From the NCBI GenBank assembly GCA_947646735.1, contig CANTFK010000983.1, forward strand, positions 620,001 through 684,000: a stretch of 64,000 nt of DNA, given 5' to 3'. Made by a program: the position numbers and the translations under genes. This DNA comes from Peronospora farinosa (Eukaryota > Oomycota > Peronosporomycetes > Peronosporales > Peronosporaceae). Shown here in pieces: positions 32,080-42,957 of the stretch. Within the stretch, counting starts at the first letter, position 1. Each line of letters begins with the position of its first letter. The notes beneath the pieces were generated by a model that saw nothing but the letters and a program-made list of their open reading frames with translations, was not told the origin of the DNA and did not search any database.

Positions 32080-34101
32080 TGTCTTCTTCTTCGTCTGCGG
32101 CCGCTTCCCCTGGTAGCCGGGATGGTTCCGATTCCGTCATATCTGCAAGCTCTTCAGCTGTTTCGAGACCTGAAAAGTCTCGCCTAACTTTTGATCCGCC
32201 TATGAAACATTTTTCCGGATCGCAGATCTTGTTTCCTTCTTCTCGTGTAAAATTCTCGCCCGTGATGGATCGTCATACCTTGGAGTCGTCAATCGCGGCA
32301 TTATACAATCGTTTGGACGCCCAAACTGCCGTCGTGGACAGTTATCGTTCCTAGGAAGATTCTCTACGAGAACAAGAGGTGCGCTCTACTCGGTTGGAAC
32401 GTGAATTGTAATCCTTCCGGGAATTAGCATCTTCTCTACTTAAATTTGTCTTGGATCGCTACAAGCGGCTTCAGGAACGTTACGGCACTGCGATCCAGAA
32501 AGCTCAAGACTTTGAAGATGAACTGGGCCTACGAGAGGATTAATCTCAAAAGATTGCAAGTTTGAGAACCACTTTACTCAAAGCAAACACGGCGAACCAG
32601 CACGCTCAGGAAAGACACCGACGAGAAATGGCCGTGATTGAGCAAGTCTAGAAGGATCAGTTCCAGATACAGCTAGCTTCTTTCCAGGACCGTCTGGATA
32701 CACTCCAAGCCACCCATGATGATCTTTTGAATGAGAATCTTCGCAAGATGTATTTTTGGATCAGCTACGGGGAAAAATCTTGGATCGTGAAATGGAACGC
32801 GATCAGGCCGTCCACGATCGGGATGCACTTCGATCCCATTAGGCCAAGCTAGCATCTGAATCACTCCCAATCATCCAAGCTGGTCCTCCTGCACCAGATA
32901 GCTCGGCGCCCCGGAAAAGCAAACGGTCTTCGTCTCCATCAACGGTCGAACTTCCACCCAAGCGTCCTCGAGCCGTAGGCTCTTCTTCTTCGGGCCCGCC
33001 TGCCTCCATCCAAGGCAAAACTCCATCGATCCGGAGAACTGCCCCAGCACGTTCCGCTAAATCTTCTAGTTCCACTGTACCCGCCCGATCTGTCGGATCT
33101 ATAAAAGTGATCCGGATGCTTCCAAATTTCAAGCAAACCCACGAAAAAAACCTGCCGCCCCTTCGAAATCGAAAGGGAAGAAGAAAATTCCCACACCTTC
33201 GAAAGGAAAAAACAAGAAACCAATTCCTACGCCCCCTTCCTTTGAGACGAGTGACGACGAAGAATTTTTTAAATCTGGAGATTTCCTGCTTGCAGCTCTA
33301 TCTGGATCTCGTTCTTCTTCTAGACGTCGTGGCTCGGCAACTGGGGTTTTCCCGCACGTTGGATCGCCTTTTTCCCCGATCAATGTCGACACCTCCAGTT
33401 CCACGTCTGAGTCACTCCCAGCATCGCCTGCTCCATCCGCCTCGACTAAAATTTCGAAAGTAAATCTTTTTGGAGAGCCTTCTAGTGATTCTGAGGGTGC
33501 TGTCAGCTTCGCCAGCGAATCCCGTGAGAAGATCAACATATTGCTTTTACCACAAGAGTACGCCGATCTACCGGCTACTCAGAAGTCGCGAAATCAATGG
33601 ATCCCTGGATATCGCAAACGAATTCCTCGATCGTCAGCTCAGATTGCGCCATGGTCAGCCCGAAGAATTAGCTCTACCTGCGTGGCCGAGTTGGAAGTAG
33701 ACTTTTTGTACAAGCATCTTTCCAAGCCCAAAAGATACCCTTTTCCCGTACTGACTATATCCAAGATACCGCCATTTGATTCACTATGGACGCCCAGGCT
33801 GGTCACTTCGGCGCAAATTGCAGCACTTTATGCTCAGGAACCATGGAAATCTCTTGATACCTTGGTCACCCCAGTTTCATTTCCGATGACTGGGTGGTTT
33901 GACAAGCTAAAAGTCCATTATCTTGATTTTGAAGATCGACACCGGCAAGCGCTTTGGGAATCAACTCACCCGTTGTACCTATCGAAAGAGCAGCGTCAAA
34001 GCGATCCAGACTTGGCGAGGTTTTACCGGAAGCGTAAACAACGTCGATCACGATCGGGTCCCCGCTGGAAACAGTGCTTCGATTCGTTCTTCGGGGAATA
34101 A
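32080..34101 (+). pseudogene. Antisense ORF (aORF) of element C, about 670 codons
   Basis: Begins at ATG 32080, 81 bp from the 3' LTR. N-terminal Ser-rich part, then a coiled coil (STRLEREL, VLDRYKRLQERYGTAIQKAQ, FQDRLDTLQATHDDLLNENL), then a basic Ser/Pro-rich centre with KSKRSSSPSTVELPPKRPRA that looks like a nuclear signal. A region of about 250 residues follows that looks folded (VDFLYKHLSKPKRYPFPVL, WESTHPLYLSKEQRQSDP) and ends in a basic tail. Internal stops at several sites (for example 32352, 32407, 32540, 32648) and two or more shifts show decay. It runs opposite to gag-pol. No known domain recognised. Confidence 0.7.
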
Positions 34102-34554
34102 TCATGGGGCACTGCAATCTGGATATCTTGATGGATCTATTTTTTTCTCCATTTCCCTCAGTATTTCAAAGTATCAGTATGGTATCCTGGTTTGGATTGT
34201 AAGCAGAAAAACATTCCTAACCTGATTACTGCACTGTCGTTATTGGATTCTGCAGAGCCTTGGCGGAACCAATATCGGCCCTCTATCGCGGATCACCCCG
34301 GATCATCCCTCGCCCGTTTATCCAGTAAAACTTTTCCCAAACAGCATTCGTGATCCGATAACACTTCTTAATCCATCAATACAATACCATTTTGTTTCTC
34401 CTTTTCGTTAAAATTGTCTTCTTTTGTTGGGCTTCTTCAGCCGCGATCTAGTCTTCCAGACCTTCGATCGCCATACTCATTACACACAAATTTCCTTTCC
34501 ACCACCCTACGCAACCTTCTTGCATATTATACCATCCCCAACACTTGATCTCCG
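34102..34554. other. Gap between convergent ORFs of element C
   Basis: About 450 bp between the antisense ORF stop and the integrase stop. AT-rich, with no coding signal on either strand. Unlike families A and B, the two tails do not overlap here. Confidence 0.5.
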
Positions 34555-35259
34555 TTAGCCACCAGATCCCTCTTCATGTGATTGCATCACTTTAAAACGA
34601 TTCCGGCTAATCTCGCTACGTTCAAAATCTCGCAATAGGGCACCACAATTTAAGTCGGCTTCATCCACCCAGGATGGGTTAGCATAACCTTTCAAGTAGA
34701 CTTTAAACTGTCTATGTACTCGTCCAAAACATGTCTTTCTATCAGACCGTACATCCACAATCTTTTCCACTTCGAATTCATCGTCTTCCACATTACTTTC
34801 GAAACTATCTTCCGGCAAAAGCGCTTCGTCAAAATCGAATCGATATTCTTCTTCGATCGTCAGCAAATTTTTTGGACGATCGGGGAACGTCTTTGCTCTC
34901 TTCAACTTAGATATATGTACGACGGGAAATAATCGATATAGTGTACCGGAAATCTCCAGGCGGACAGCGTGATCTCCACACATTTCTTTTAATCGAAAAG
35001 GTCCATGCCACATATGTGCTAGCTTTCGAGCGTACCCTTCTTTCACACGATCCAAATATAACCAGACTTGCACCCCTGGTTCAATTTCGTAAGGCTTGAG
35101 ATTTTCATTGTGGCGATCAGCACGTGTTTGGATCGCAGTTCTGAGTCTCTCATTTACTGCTTCTCTCGCCCGCTGATAATGCCGCTGCACATGATACCGC
35201 CACCTACGAGGGTCGCGATCCCGACGCCTTGTGCTCCCTAATGGTAACGTGGCTTCCAA
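34555..35259 (-). CDS. Element C integrase C terminus with chromodomain
   Basis: A 234-codon open frame. The beta-barrel end of integrase is seen as KLAHMWHGPFRLKEM and LFPVVHISKLKRAK. After an acidic linker come EVEKIVDVRSDRK and KVYLKGYANPSWVDEADL, which have the layout of a chromodomain (EVEKIL ... YLVKWKGY ... W.pe.nL). This places C among chromodomain-bearing Ty3/gypsy elements. The frame ends at the polyprotein stop. Confidence 0.8.
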   Translation of the reverse strand: MEATLPLGSTRRRDRDPRRWRYHVQRHYQRAREAVNERLRTAIQTRADRHNENLKPYEIEPGVQVWLYLDRVKEGYARKLAHMWHGPFRLKEMCGDHAVRLEISGTLYRLFPVVHISKLKRAKTFPDRPKNLLTIEEEYRFDFDEALLPEDSFESNVEDDEFEVEKIVDVRSDRKTCFGRVHRQFKVYLKGYANPSWVDEADLNCGALLRDFERSEISRNRFKVMQSHEEGSGG

Positions 35260-35410
35260 CGTAAATCGCGGATCCCAACCATGAATTAGAAAAATGTCGT
35301 TTCGCCGCGCACCCGATCTTGGGCGGTATTGATCGCGAAAGTTAGGCGTTCGGAATACTCATCCTAGTCTTGTTGATTCACGTCAGAGACATACATCTTT
35401 GATGCACGAG

Positions 35411-36240
35411 TCAGAGTTTACACCATTCGCTCAGCAGTACCATTTGCTTGAGGTCGATATGCCATCGTTGCCCTTTGCTTCTGTCCAATAATTTGGTTAA
35501 ACGCACAAAAAAAATCCGACATAAACCCGGGTTCTCGTTCATGACATATTGCTTTACTAGCACCAAAACGACGGAAAACACACTCTTCATAATTTTCAGC
35601 AATAGTTTGGGCTGTTCGCGACAAATTGCTTTGGCGATCACGTAGCCAGAAAATAAATCCACCCAGATAAGTAACTCGGTATTTCCTTTCAACGATTTAG
35701 GCAGATACGGGATGTGATTCATGGCGATAATTTGAAAAGGATAGGTATCCTGTAGATTCCCCGGTGATATTCCATCAATCACGGGACTTCCCTTTCCAGT
35801 TTCACAATCTGTGCATTGATTCACATAGCGTTGAACACTTCGATACAAACCCCTCCAGTGAAAATGTGCTCTAATCCGCTGGTAGGTTCTCCCAATTCCC
35901 TGGTGACCCCCTTCCAAACTAAAATGATAATGATGTAGGAAATCTTGCTGCAGATTTTCGGGTACCACCAGACGAGCGATTTCGTCCCGATCTTCGGATT
36001 TCGTTGTGGTTCCCGGGCAAAAATATAACAAATTATCTTCATCCACTTCATTAACATAAGCCATCTTGGCACATGATTTCGCTTCCTCGAACGTCAATGT
36101 CGAGATGTCACCGACCAAATATGTCTTCAGATCAGCGATCCAGCGTTCTTCGTCTTGGGCACGCTGTATGCGATCACTTCTTATCTGCTGTACCATTTCT
36201 TCCTGCAAAATCTGTGGTTGTCGACGTTTCTTCGTGGTGA
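35411..36240 (-). pseudogene. Element C integrase core
   Basis: The frame 35411-36208 has the zinc-binding segment (HHYHFSLEGGHQGIGRTYQR ... NQCTDCETGKG) and the core start PFQIIAMNHIPYLP, where the first catalytic Asp is Asn. The second acidic site, in HEREPGFMSDFF (another frame, 35418-35624), has Glu where Asp is expected. The third, NGTAERMV, keeps Glu. With a frameshift near 35600 and two changed acidic residues it cannot be active. Confidence 0.82.
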
Positions 36241-37403
36241 TCGACCAATCGTCGCTACTTTAAGCACTGACTTGGTTTCTTGAGGCTTTAGAAATTCATC
36301 CAACCGATTAAGCGTAATTAAATCTCGGTGATCCTCATCCGTAGTTACACTCGCCCCCTCTTCTCGTTGCAATGCGATACTAGCCAATCGATCTGCGCTC
36401 TGATTTCAATCGCGTTTCATATGTAAATACTCATGAGCGGGTCACGACCGCAATTTCTCCAACGCTTTATGTCGCAACAATTGCAAACCTGGTGCCTTGC
36501 AATTAATTTCACCACGCAATTGCCATATCACCAAATTCGAGTCTCCACAAATTATGACTTGTCCTATGTTCTGATTGCGAGTAATTCAAAACCCAGCAGC
36601 ATGCCGTTGTATTCTGCTCCATTCACTGTTAGATCCGTTGAATATTTGAGAACTGCCTCCAAAATTGTCCTTTCTGGTAATTTCCACACAATAGCACTAT
36701 AAGCTCCACCTTTACGTTTTACTCGTGCCGATCCATCAAAACTGACGACCAAAAGACTTTCCTTCTTTCCCACCGTAGGAGGAGGCATACTTATAGTCCT
36801 TCTTGGCTGTTTCCGGGGAGCGATCGCAATTAGTACCTCATCGACTTCTTCACGGGGCGTTATACTTGCCGCCAAAGCTCCAAGTATTTCTTCCTCTCCT
36901 TTCTCGCATTTCTTAATCTCCAACGTCCAAGTCAATAACAATGCAGCCCACCTTCCTAGCCTTCCGTTAAGACCGGAGGATTGTACTAGCCAGGCCAGTG
37001 TTAAATAACGCGTAAAAACCTTTATCTCTCGCGAGACTAGCATAGTATAGCATGTATCCAGAATCCGTAGAAGTGCTAACACTTCTTTCTCTGCCATCCC
37101 GTTATTTATTTCATTCGGCTGCAACGTCCGACTTGAAAATGTTGCCGGCCAATATATGCCATCAAATTTCTGCAGCAAAGCTGCTGAAACCGCCCATTTA
37201 CTTGCGTAAACGACAATAACTGGAGTTCGATCTGGATCGAAGTGTTTGATGATCGGGGTATTTGCGATCTTGGCTTTCAACATTCGTCGATTTTTCCCAT
37301 CGAGTCCGACCTTCTCGATCTGGATCGCCCCCTGTATCAGGGTCTCGATCTGGATTAGATTGATTCGTTTCTTGCCAGTCACAATCGTTACTCCTTCTAA
37401 CAT
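36180..37403 (-). pseudogene. Element C tandem RNase H domains
   Basis: The first domain after RT lacks its usual DAS site (VIVVYASKWAVSAAL) but keeps SSRTLQPNEINNGMAEKEVL. Some 100 residues later a second RNase H starts: VVSFDGSARVKRKGGAYS, VNGAEYNGMLLGFELL, then in other frames ICGDSNLV and HMKRD-x-NQSADRLA, giving the D-E-D-D set. A second, archaeal-type RNase H behind a decayed first one is known from plant Tat elements and has been reported in oomycete LTR elements. Stops near 36240, 36410 and 36560 break the frame. Confidence 0.78.
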
Positions 37404-38571
37404 CTGCAGCCAGTGTATTCACCTTATCCAAACGGCGAATTTCATGGAAAACTGCTTCCCGTAATTTGTACAACACCGACGCGTATATCGCAAAATCTTC
37501 GATAAATCGGCTATAGTAATTCAAACTCCCTAGAAACAAATGCATCGATCGTAAGGTCTTTGGGAATGGGATATTCACAAGTGATTCTAGATCTTCTAGA
37601 TGTGCCTCTAATCCGGCGAGTGAAACTTAATGTCCCAAGTAATCCACCTTTCGTCGTCCCCAAAACCTTAACCAGGCTTATCGACAGATTCCATTCATTG
37701 CATGCCTCTAGCAATCGTTTTACCTTATCATATAAGGAGGCCCACGACGTAGCTGGAATCAGTATGTCATCGATATATGATCTTCTACCAAGCACAGAGG
37801 GATTCTGGCGGGTATACGGTTCTCCCTCTGAAAACACGTCAACCAATCTTGGCGATCCAGTATTTGTGAATTTTGAATCTGGTGATTCTGCACCGAACGT
37901 AGTTGTACTCTTGCCGATTTTGAGATAGCCATACAGCGCATTGTCCATAAGTCGCTGATAAATCTGTGGAGCGTTTTTCAGCCCAAACGGCATCCGCATC
38001 CATTCAAACAACCCGACGGTGTAATATAAGCCGAAATCATTCTTGCCCGCTCCGTCATTTCCACGACCCAAAATCCGCTCGCCATGTCCAGAGAGCAATA
38101 CCACATCGCCTCGTCCATGTCTTGTAGCAATTCACTAATCAAAGGCATGGGGTAAACCATTAGTCTCGTCAGTTGGTTCATCCGTCGATAATCGATACAC
38201 AAACGGATGTCGACACCGTTTTTCTTAATGATCACAACAATTGGCGAAGCCCATGGTGAAGTCGATGGTCGAATGATTTTTGCTGATAATAAATTCTTTA
38301 ATAGGTCAGCTAACTTCTCACGAAATTTAGGCGCGACTGGTCGTACTCGTTGTGCGATCGGATGTGCTCCACCAACATCTATATCACATACAGCTCCACG
38401 TGCCGCTGGAGGTAAGGCATTTCCTTTGCCAATAAGCAAATGACGACTCTTCCAAATCAGTTGTCGTAATTCTTCTTGGTCTTCATTTAGGGGAACTCCC
38501 GGATCGCCCACTTGTATGTCATCCATTGTGACTTCGGCTGTAGATGAACCAATTTCTGTCAAAACTGCCAT
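37198..38571 (-). pseudogene. Element C reverse transcriptase
   Basis: The frame 37978-38571 has AHPIAQRVRPVAPKFREK, SPWASPIVVIIKKNG, RLCIDYRRMNQLT and WYCSLDMASGFWVV. The next frame has FEWMRMPFGLKNAPQIYQRL and the catalytic SYIDDILIPA, and 37198-37578 gives the connection LRSMHLFLGSLNYYSRFI. All are typical of Ty3/gypsy RT. A large insertion-like segment lies between LKNAPQIYQRL and YIDD, and frameshifts fall near 38000 and 37510. Confidence 0.86.
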
Positions 38572-38636
38572 GTGTTAATCTACGTCTTCGGCATACAACT
38601 CGCCACTTTCATGATAGTTTGTTGGACTCTCCAGCT

Positions 38637-39464
38637 TCACCTCTTCACTTTTGTCGAAAATTCTCCCTCGTTTTCCACATCGGACTCATTGTCCATCTTT
38701 CGGGATTGTGGATCGCGATTCTTTATTGCAGGATCGCAATCCACACATACATCGATAATTGCAGGATCGCGATCCACAGAAACACTTTCCATAATTGCTG
38801 AATCGCGATTTACACCATCAATAATTGCTGGATCGCGATCCACAGAAACACGTTCCATATTTGATGGATCGCGATTTACACCATGAATAATCGCAGGATC
38901 GCGATCCACAGAAACACTTTTAATAATTGCGGGATCGCGATCTACACAATCAATGAATGCTGGATCGCGATATAAAAATGTCGGATCGCGATCTCCATAA
39001 TCATGATTAACAAAATTTATATAGTGATCAATAAATTCTGAATCGAGGCCCTCGTTGGTGCGAGCTTCCTTGACTGGTGCATTCTTTACTAGATCGACTT
39101 CTGGCGTCCCTTTGATCACATTAATCATAAACGGCGATCGTGCTGATTGTTGATGTTCATCCTTGATCCCCTTATCGTCTACAATTTCATCATCGACGTC
39201 ACTTATTTTGCTGCGTTCATCATGTGATCGTGACGCGAGTTTCACTATTTCCGTGGTCTTTTTTTCTGCTTCCTCCTTTGAACGTGTTAAGATCCTCTTC
39301 GGCGTAGGGTATGAAGGATGATCCACTAGCGATCCGGTAAATTCTTCCGGTGGTTCTTTTTCCCGATCCGTTGTCGCTTCAAACGCTAATGTCTGCCATT
39401 CGTTATACCGACGCAATCCCACCGAAATATACCCTACGGACCGAGGTATCATATCAGCGACCAT
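38637..39464 (-). CDS. Element C spacer with DRDPAII peptide repeats
   Basis: A 275-codon frame between protease and RT. After a charged N-terminal half the C-terminal part has about nine copies of DRDPAII and variants (VDRDPAIIDGVNRD, VSVDRDPAIIDVC). The DNA behind them repeats GGATCGCGATCC, the same palindrome that builds the LTR minisatellite. No domain recognised; probably a flexible linker of the polyprotein. Confidence 0.65.
   Translation of the reverse strand: MVADMIPRSVGYISVGLRRYNEWQTLAFEATTDREKEPPEEFTGSLVDHPSYPTPKRILTRSKEEAEKKTTEIVKLASRSHDERSKISDVDDEIVDDKGIKDEHQQSARSPFMINVIKGTPEVDLVKNAPVKEARTNEGLDSEFIDHYINFVNHDYGDRDPTFLYRDPAFIDCVDRDPAIIKSVSVDRDPAIIHGVNRDPSNMERVSVDRDPAIIDGVNRDSAIMESVSVDRDPAIIDVCVDCDPAIKNRDPQSRKMDNESDVENEGEFSTKVKR
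38700..39000. repeat. Coding tandem repeat based on GGATCGCGATC
   Basis: Units of roughly 30 or 60 bp centred on the palindrome GGATCGCGATCC, spaced with ACAGAAACAC and AATAATTGC. They keep the reading frame of the spacer. Confidence 0.85.
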
Positions 39465-39865
39465 CCACCAACCTCAAAATTGCGGTCCATGACTTAAATA
39501 ACTTCTTGATCGCCGATATTAGTTAGTCGTAAATACTTGTTCTGAAAGGGCCCGTATTTACTGTAGGTACCCACTTCGGATCGCACCTCACCCAGATCTT
39601 GGCCTTAGGAGGACTAACCCCGATCTTCACTTCGGTCGATTTACCCACTGGGAATCACCACATATTGATCTGGAATTGTGATCGCTTGTATGGTCGCCCG
39701 GTAAGGGGGTCTTCGTCCATTGAGAAGTATCCTGACCTCATCAGGCAAACAAAGTGTTCCATCTGCTAAATCCAGGCGTATTCCAGCTGGGACCATGAAA
39801 TCCATTCCCAGGATCGCGTCTTGACCTACTTGATCTCCTACCTAAGCATCGAAATAATAGACTAG

Positions 39866-40201
39866 CTATCCATTCAGCGTGATCTTGATTCTTGTACGAC
39901 CGTCCGTCATGTATATGTTCTCACCAATCCCAACACATTCTTGCCTCTGACTCTCGTCAATGACACATCCTACCTTACGAGCAAAGGTGGTGTCGACGAT
40001 TGAGACTTCGGCTCCAGAATCAAACAACATAGCCGCCTTTTCATTGTTAATCTTGCCCGTTGCCTTGGCTTGCTTAAACCATTTTCCTGGGGTATGATAT
40101 TTCCAATATCCCCGTGATTCACCTGGTGCTAAGTCGAGCTCCATTTTCGCAGGCGATCGGGCATATTCATTAACTCTTACGACACTTAATATTGAGCGCA
40201 A
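39866..40201 (-). CDS. Element C protease
   Basis: A 111-codon frame with AAMLFDSGAEVSIVDTTFAR, an intact retropepsin active site (DSGA), and ITLNG at its end. Upstream is SPAKMELDLAPGESRGYWKY. A stop separates it from the spacer at 39464; the DNA at 39465-39865 continues the protease in damaged frames (plus-strand complement of IRLDLADGTLCLPDEV, near 39730-39775). Confidence 0.8.
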   Translation of the reverse strand: MRSILSVVRVNEYARSPAKMELDLAPGESRGYWKYHTPGKWFKQAKATGKINNEKAAMLFDSGAEVSIVDTTFARKVGCVIDESQRQECVGIGENIYMTDGRTRIKITLNG

Positions 40202-40439
40202 TTTTTTAAATCTTCACATGTAATAATCGGGTCGATCCAAGCGTTAACGCCCTGATCTGTCGATCTTCTTCCCACAAATGCATAAATGCAGAGCCTAGAA
40301 CGCTCGGCTCGTACCAGATTCCAACCAGGCGAGGGTCCTAGTTTAACATCTCCTCTGCCTTCGGCGGGAGCATTCCAGCATGCTTGGTTGAGACATACCA
40401 CTTGCGTATCATGTTGTAGAATTCTTCCATCCGACACTT

Positions 40440-42615
40440 TCCACTTTCATGGACATCTACGCAGGCGGCACATGTTATCCGAAGGGTGTCCATTGCGAAC
40501 GCACTTCTGACACATTAGTCTCTTCCAACATCTACGATCATCATGTTTCTTTGATCCACAATGGGTACAAGCCTTCTGATTCCCCATGCGATCTGGACTG
40601 CGGTCTTAATCCAAATGGTCCGATACCGCGCGTTGATCACTGAATTTCTTCACGCGATTCGGTACTGTAGCCACACAAAGGTTGCGTCGATCTGTATCGG
40701 CGTCTGATCCACTAATATCCGAATCTGACTCGCTGCTACTGCTTTCCAGGCGAATTGCTCTCACGGCACGAGTTGGTTTCGAGGGTGTCGGAGTGGAGGC
40801 CGACGCAGATCGCTGACAAAATTTGCTTGACCCTATTGAACTTGGATACTGTCTTCCTTCCATGCGTTGATATGATCGCAGAGTCTCTTCCATACTGTCG
40901 GCGTCTCCAAGGCGTAACAACGTCAACTGCTTAGCTAGATCGCGAACGTCAAGTGTACCAATGAAATGTTCCACATGTTCTCGGCGAATTGAAGGCGATC
41001 CTTCCCGAATGGGAATTTTTGCTCGGATCGCGGCTACATTCAGCCGATACAAATATTTCCAATGGCGTTTCATCAGATCGCTTCTTCGCATGGTAATATT
41101 GTCTCCCGACAGACATACCATATCCACAATACTGGATCATTAAGGCTTCCAGCAACGACTTCCATGAATTCCGAGTGGATCGGCTAAGCTGGATGTAACA
41201 ATTTCGCGCCGGCCCCATGAGTAAATCACCAAATACTAGAAATTTTTCATCGTCCGGGGCTTGATCGCGTAAGAATGCATACTTGGCCTTGTTGACCCAG
41301 CTTCTCGCCCGATCTTCGTCCTTGTTCCGTCCTGTGAATTCTTTCAGGTCTGCGATCGCAGACATTCGAATTCGCTGCGTAACAAGTCCACCATTAGGTA
41401 CAGTGCCTGCACTTGCCACTTGTGGTCGTCTTAGATCCTCCAGCCCCAAATCATCTGGGTCGTAATTATTGGATCGCGATTGACGCGATCCGACCGATTC
41501 CATATCCACATCCGAAATGCAAACTTTTGGGGTGTTTGTGGGGATCGCGAATCGACTGGCGATCAGGCGAGCTTGATGCTGCTCGTACTTTTTCATAGCA
41601 GCTTCAAAGCAGGATTGCAGTTGACCTGATCCCGCCACATTCACGTCTTCAGCTATGAATGCCGTCGTCGATTGTGGTCCGGCCTTAATCGGTGCCAGTC
41701 GTTCGCGGATTTGCTCTGCACCAGCCGGTCCAAGTGACATTCGCTGCATATTAATCGAGTCATCCGACTCCCCTTCGGATTCCGCTGACATATTATGCAA
41801 AGATCCAGTATGATATCCTTTTGGAATATCTACGATCGGTTGGATCGCCTGATATACCGGATCGCGCTCTCCAGTAAGCGGAACTAGCATCGAAAAAAGA
41901 GATCTCCCTGCTTGGATCACCCGATCATGATCGCATTCTAACAGCACCTGTGCGTCAAAAGCTCCAGCGGTGAATCCAGTGATTTGGAGCAACTCCATAA
42001 GCCGAAGGATCGCTTCCAACTGGTTTGGTGTCGGATTGGGAGCTGAAATTGGTCTTCGTAGCGATCCAATCAACTTCGGTTTCAAATCTTTAGAACGACA
42101 TCGCTTGACAACAGATCTTTAAGCGCCTTCCAATGAAAACACCATTCCACCTGATCCAGTTGCCATCCTTTCGCCTTGTCTTCCTCCTGCGCTGGCTTCA
42201 TGTCGGTATCATCATGATCCGATTCAGGCGCCTTCATCTTCACTCGAGATGGCTTCGAATTCTTCTTCTTAGAATTCGGTGTGGTTTTGGATAAATTTCC
42301 CTAGGTTATAACCGAAGGATTTTTATCCAGCGGATCGCGTTTTGCAACGTGATCCGGAGGAGTCTTCGAAAAGGACCTGGGGAGGGAGTAGATGTATTTC
42401 TTCCAGATCAATCTCTTGATCTTCCTTCTTGGTTTTCTTTTCATCTGCGCCCCTCCCAAAACGCTGATGATCCGGGGAATTTTTTCTTTACACGTCTGCG
42501 GTGATCCCTTTGCCGCTGACGCTTCAATCCCAGGTTCAACTTTGACCTTTACATCTTCTCTTAGGGACTCACGGTGAAATCCCGAGTAACTAGAAGATCC
42601 GGGCACGCGCACCAT
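40440..42615 (-). pseudogene. Element C gag with two zinc knuckles
   Basis: The main frame 40949-42085 (378 codons) has LKEFTGRNKDEDRARSWVNK and FLVFGDLLMGPARNCYIQLS, typical of gypsy gag. The next frame holds EETLRSYQRMEGRQY and a Ser/Asp-rich tail. Near 40528-40569 a perfect CX2CX4HX4C knuckle CTHCGSKKHDDRRC is encoded, followed by a second, CQKCVRNGHPSDNMC, with five residues in its last gap. The N-terminal part (from 42957) starts inside the 5' LTR. Frame breaks at about 42300, 42085, 41100 and 40605. Confidence 0.82.
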
Positions 42616-42957
42616 TGTGGTGGAGTGGGATTCGCAAAATTGCTGATGCGACTCCAACTCTCCACTGGCGCCCGGACGACCGACTAACGGAGGGGGTACC
42701 CCGATTCCGTGTATAAAGCCTTCCTCACCTTGTGGACCCATCGGTGGGGCTGGTTGCTCTCTTCTCGCTGGACTTGAGTCGATGTTGATCCTAATTGGGT
42801 TAGGGATAGGAGGCTTGGTTATCTTGTGGAAATCTTCACAAGATAAACCGAGTACTTGGTGTGATCTTCCCAATCGATCACGGTTATCCAATAAAACGAA
42901 GCTTGAATCTTCTGACCACTTGAGCAGAACCTTCTGACCACTTGATCCGTCCTGCAC
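42301..42957 (-). CDS. ORF crossing from the 5' LTR of element C into gag
   Basis: A 218-codon frame that starts inside the 5' LTR (42957), crosses the LTR border at 42616 and ends at 42301 in the gag leader. The LTR part is QDGSSGQKVLLKWSEDSSFV followed by a Pro-rich stretch; the internal part starts MVRVPGSSSYSGFHRES directly at the LTR edge and is Lys-rich. If the mRNA starts upstream in the LTR, this would be the N terminus of Gag; otherwise the ATG at the LTR edge is the start. Confidence 0.5.
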   Translation of the reverse strand: MQDGSSGQKVLLKWSEDSSFVLLDNRDRLGRSHQVLGLSCEDFHKITKPPIPNPIRINIDSSPARREQPAPPMGPQGEEGFIHGIGVPPPLVGRPGASGELESHQQFCESHSTTMVRVPGSSSYSGFHRESLREDVKVKVEPGIEASAAKGSPQTCKEKIPRIISVLGGAQMKRKPRRKIKRLIWKKYIYSLPRSFSKTPPDHVAKRDPLDKNPSVIT

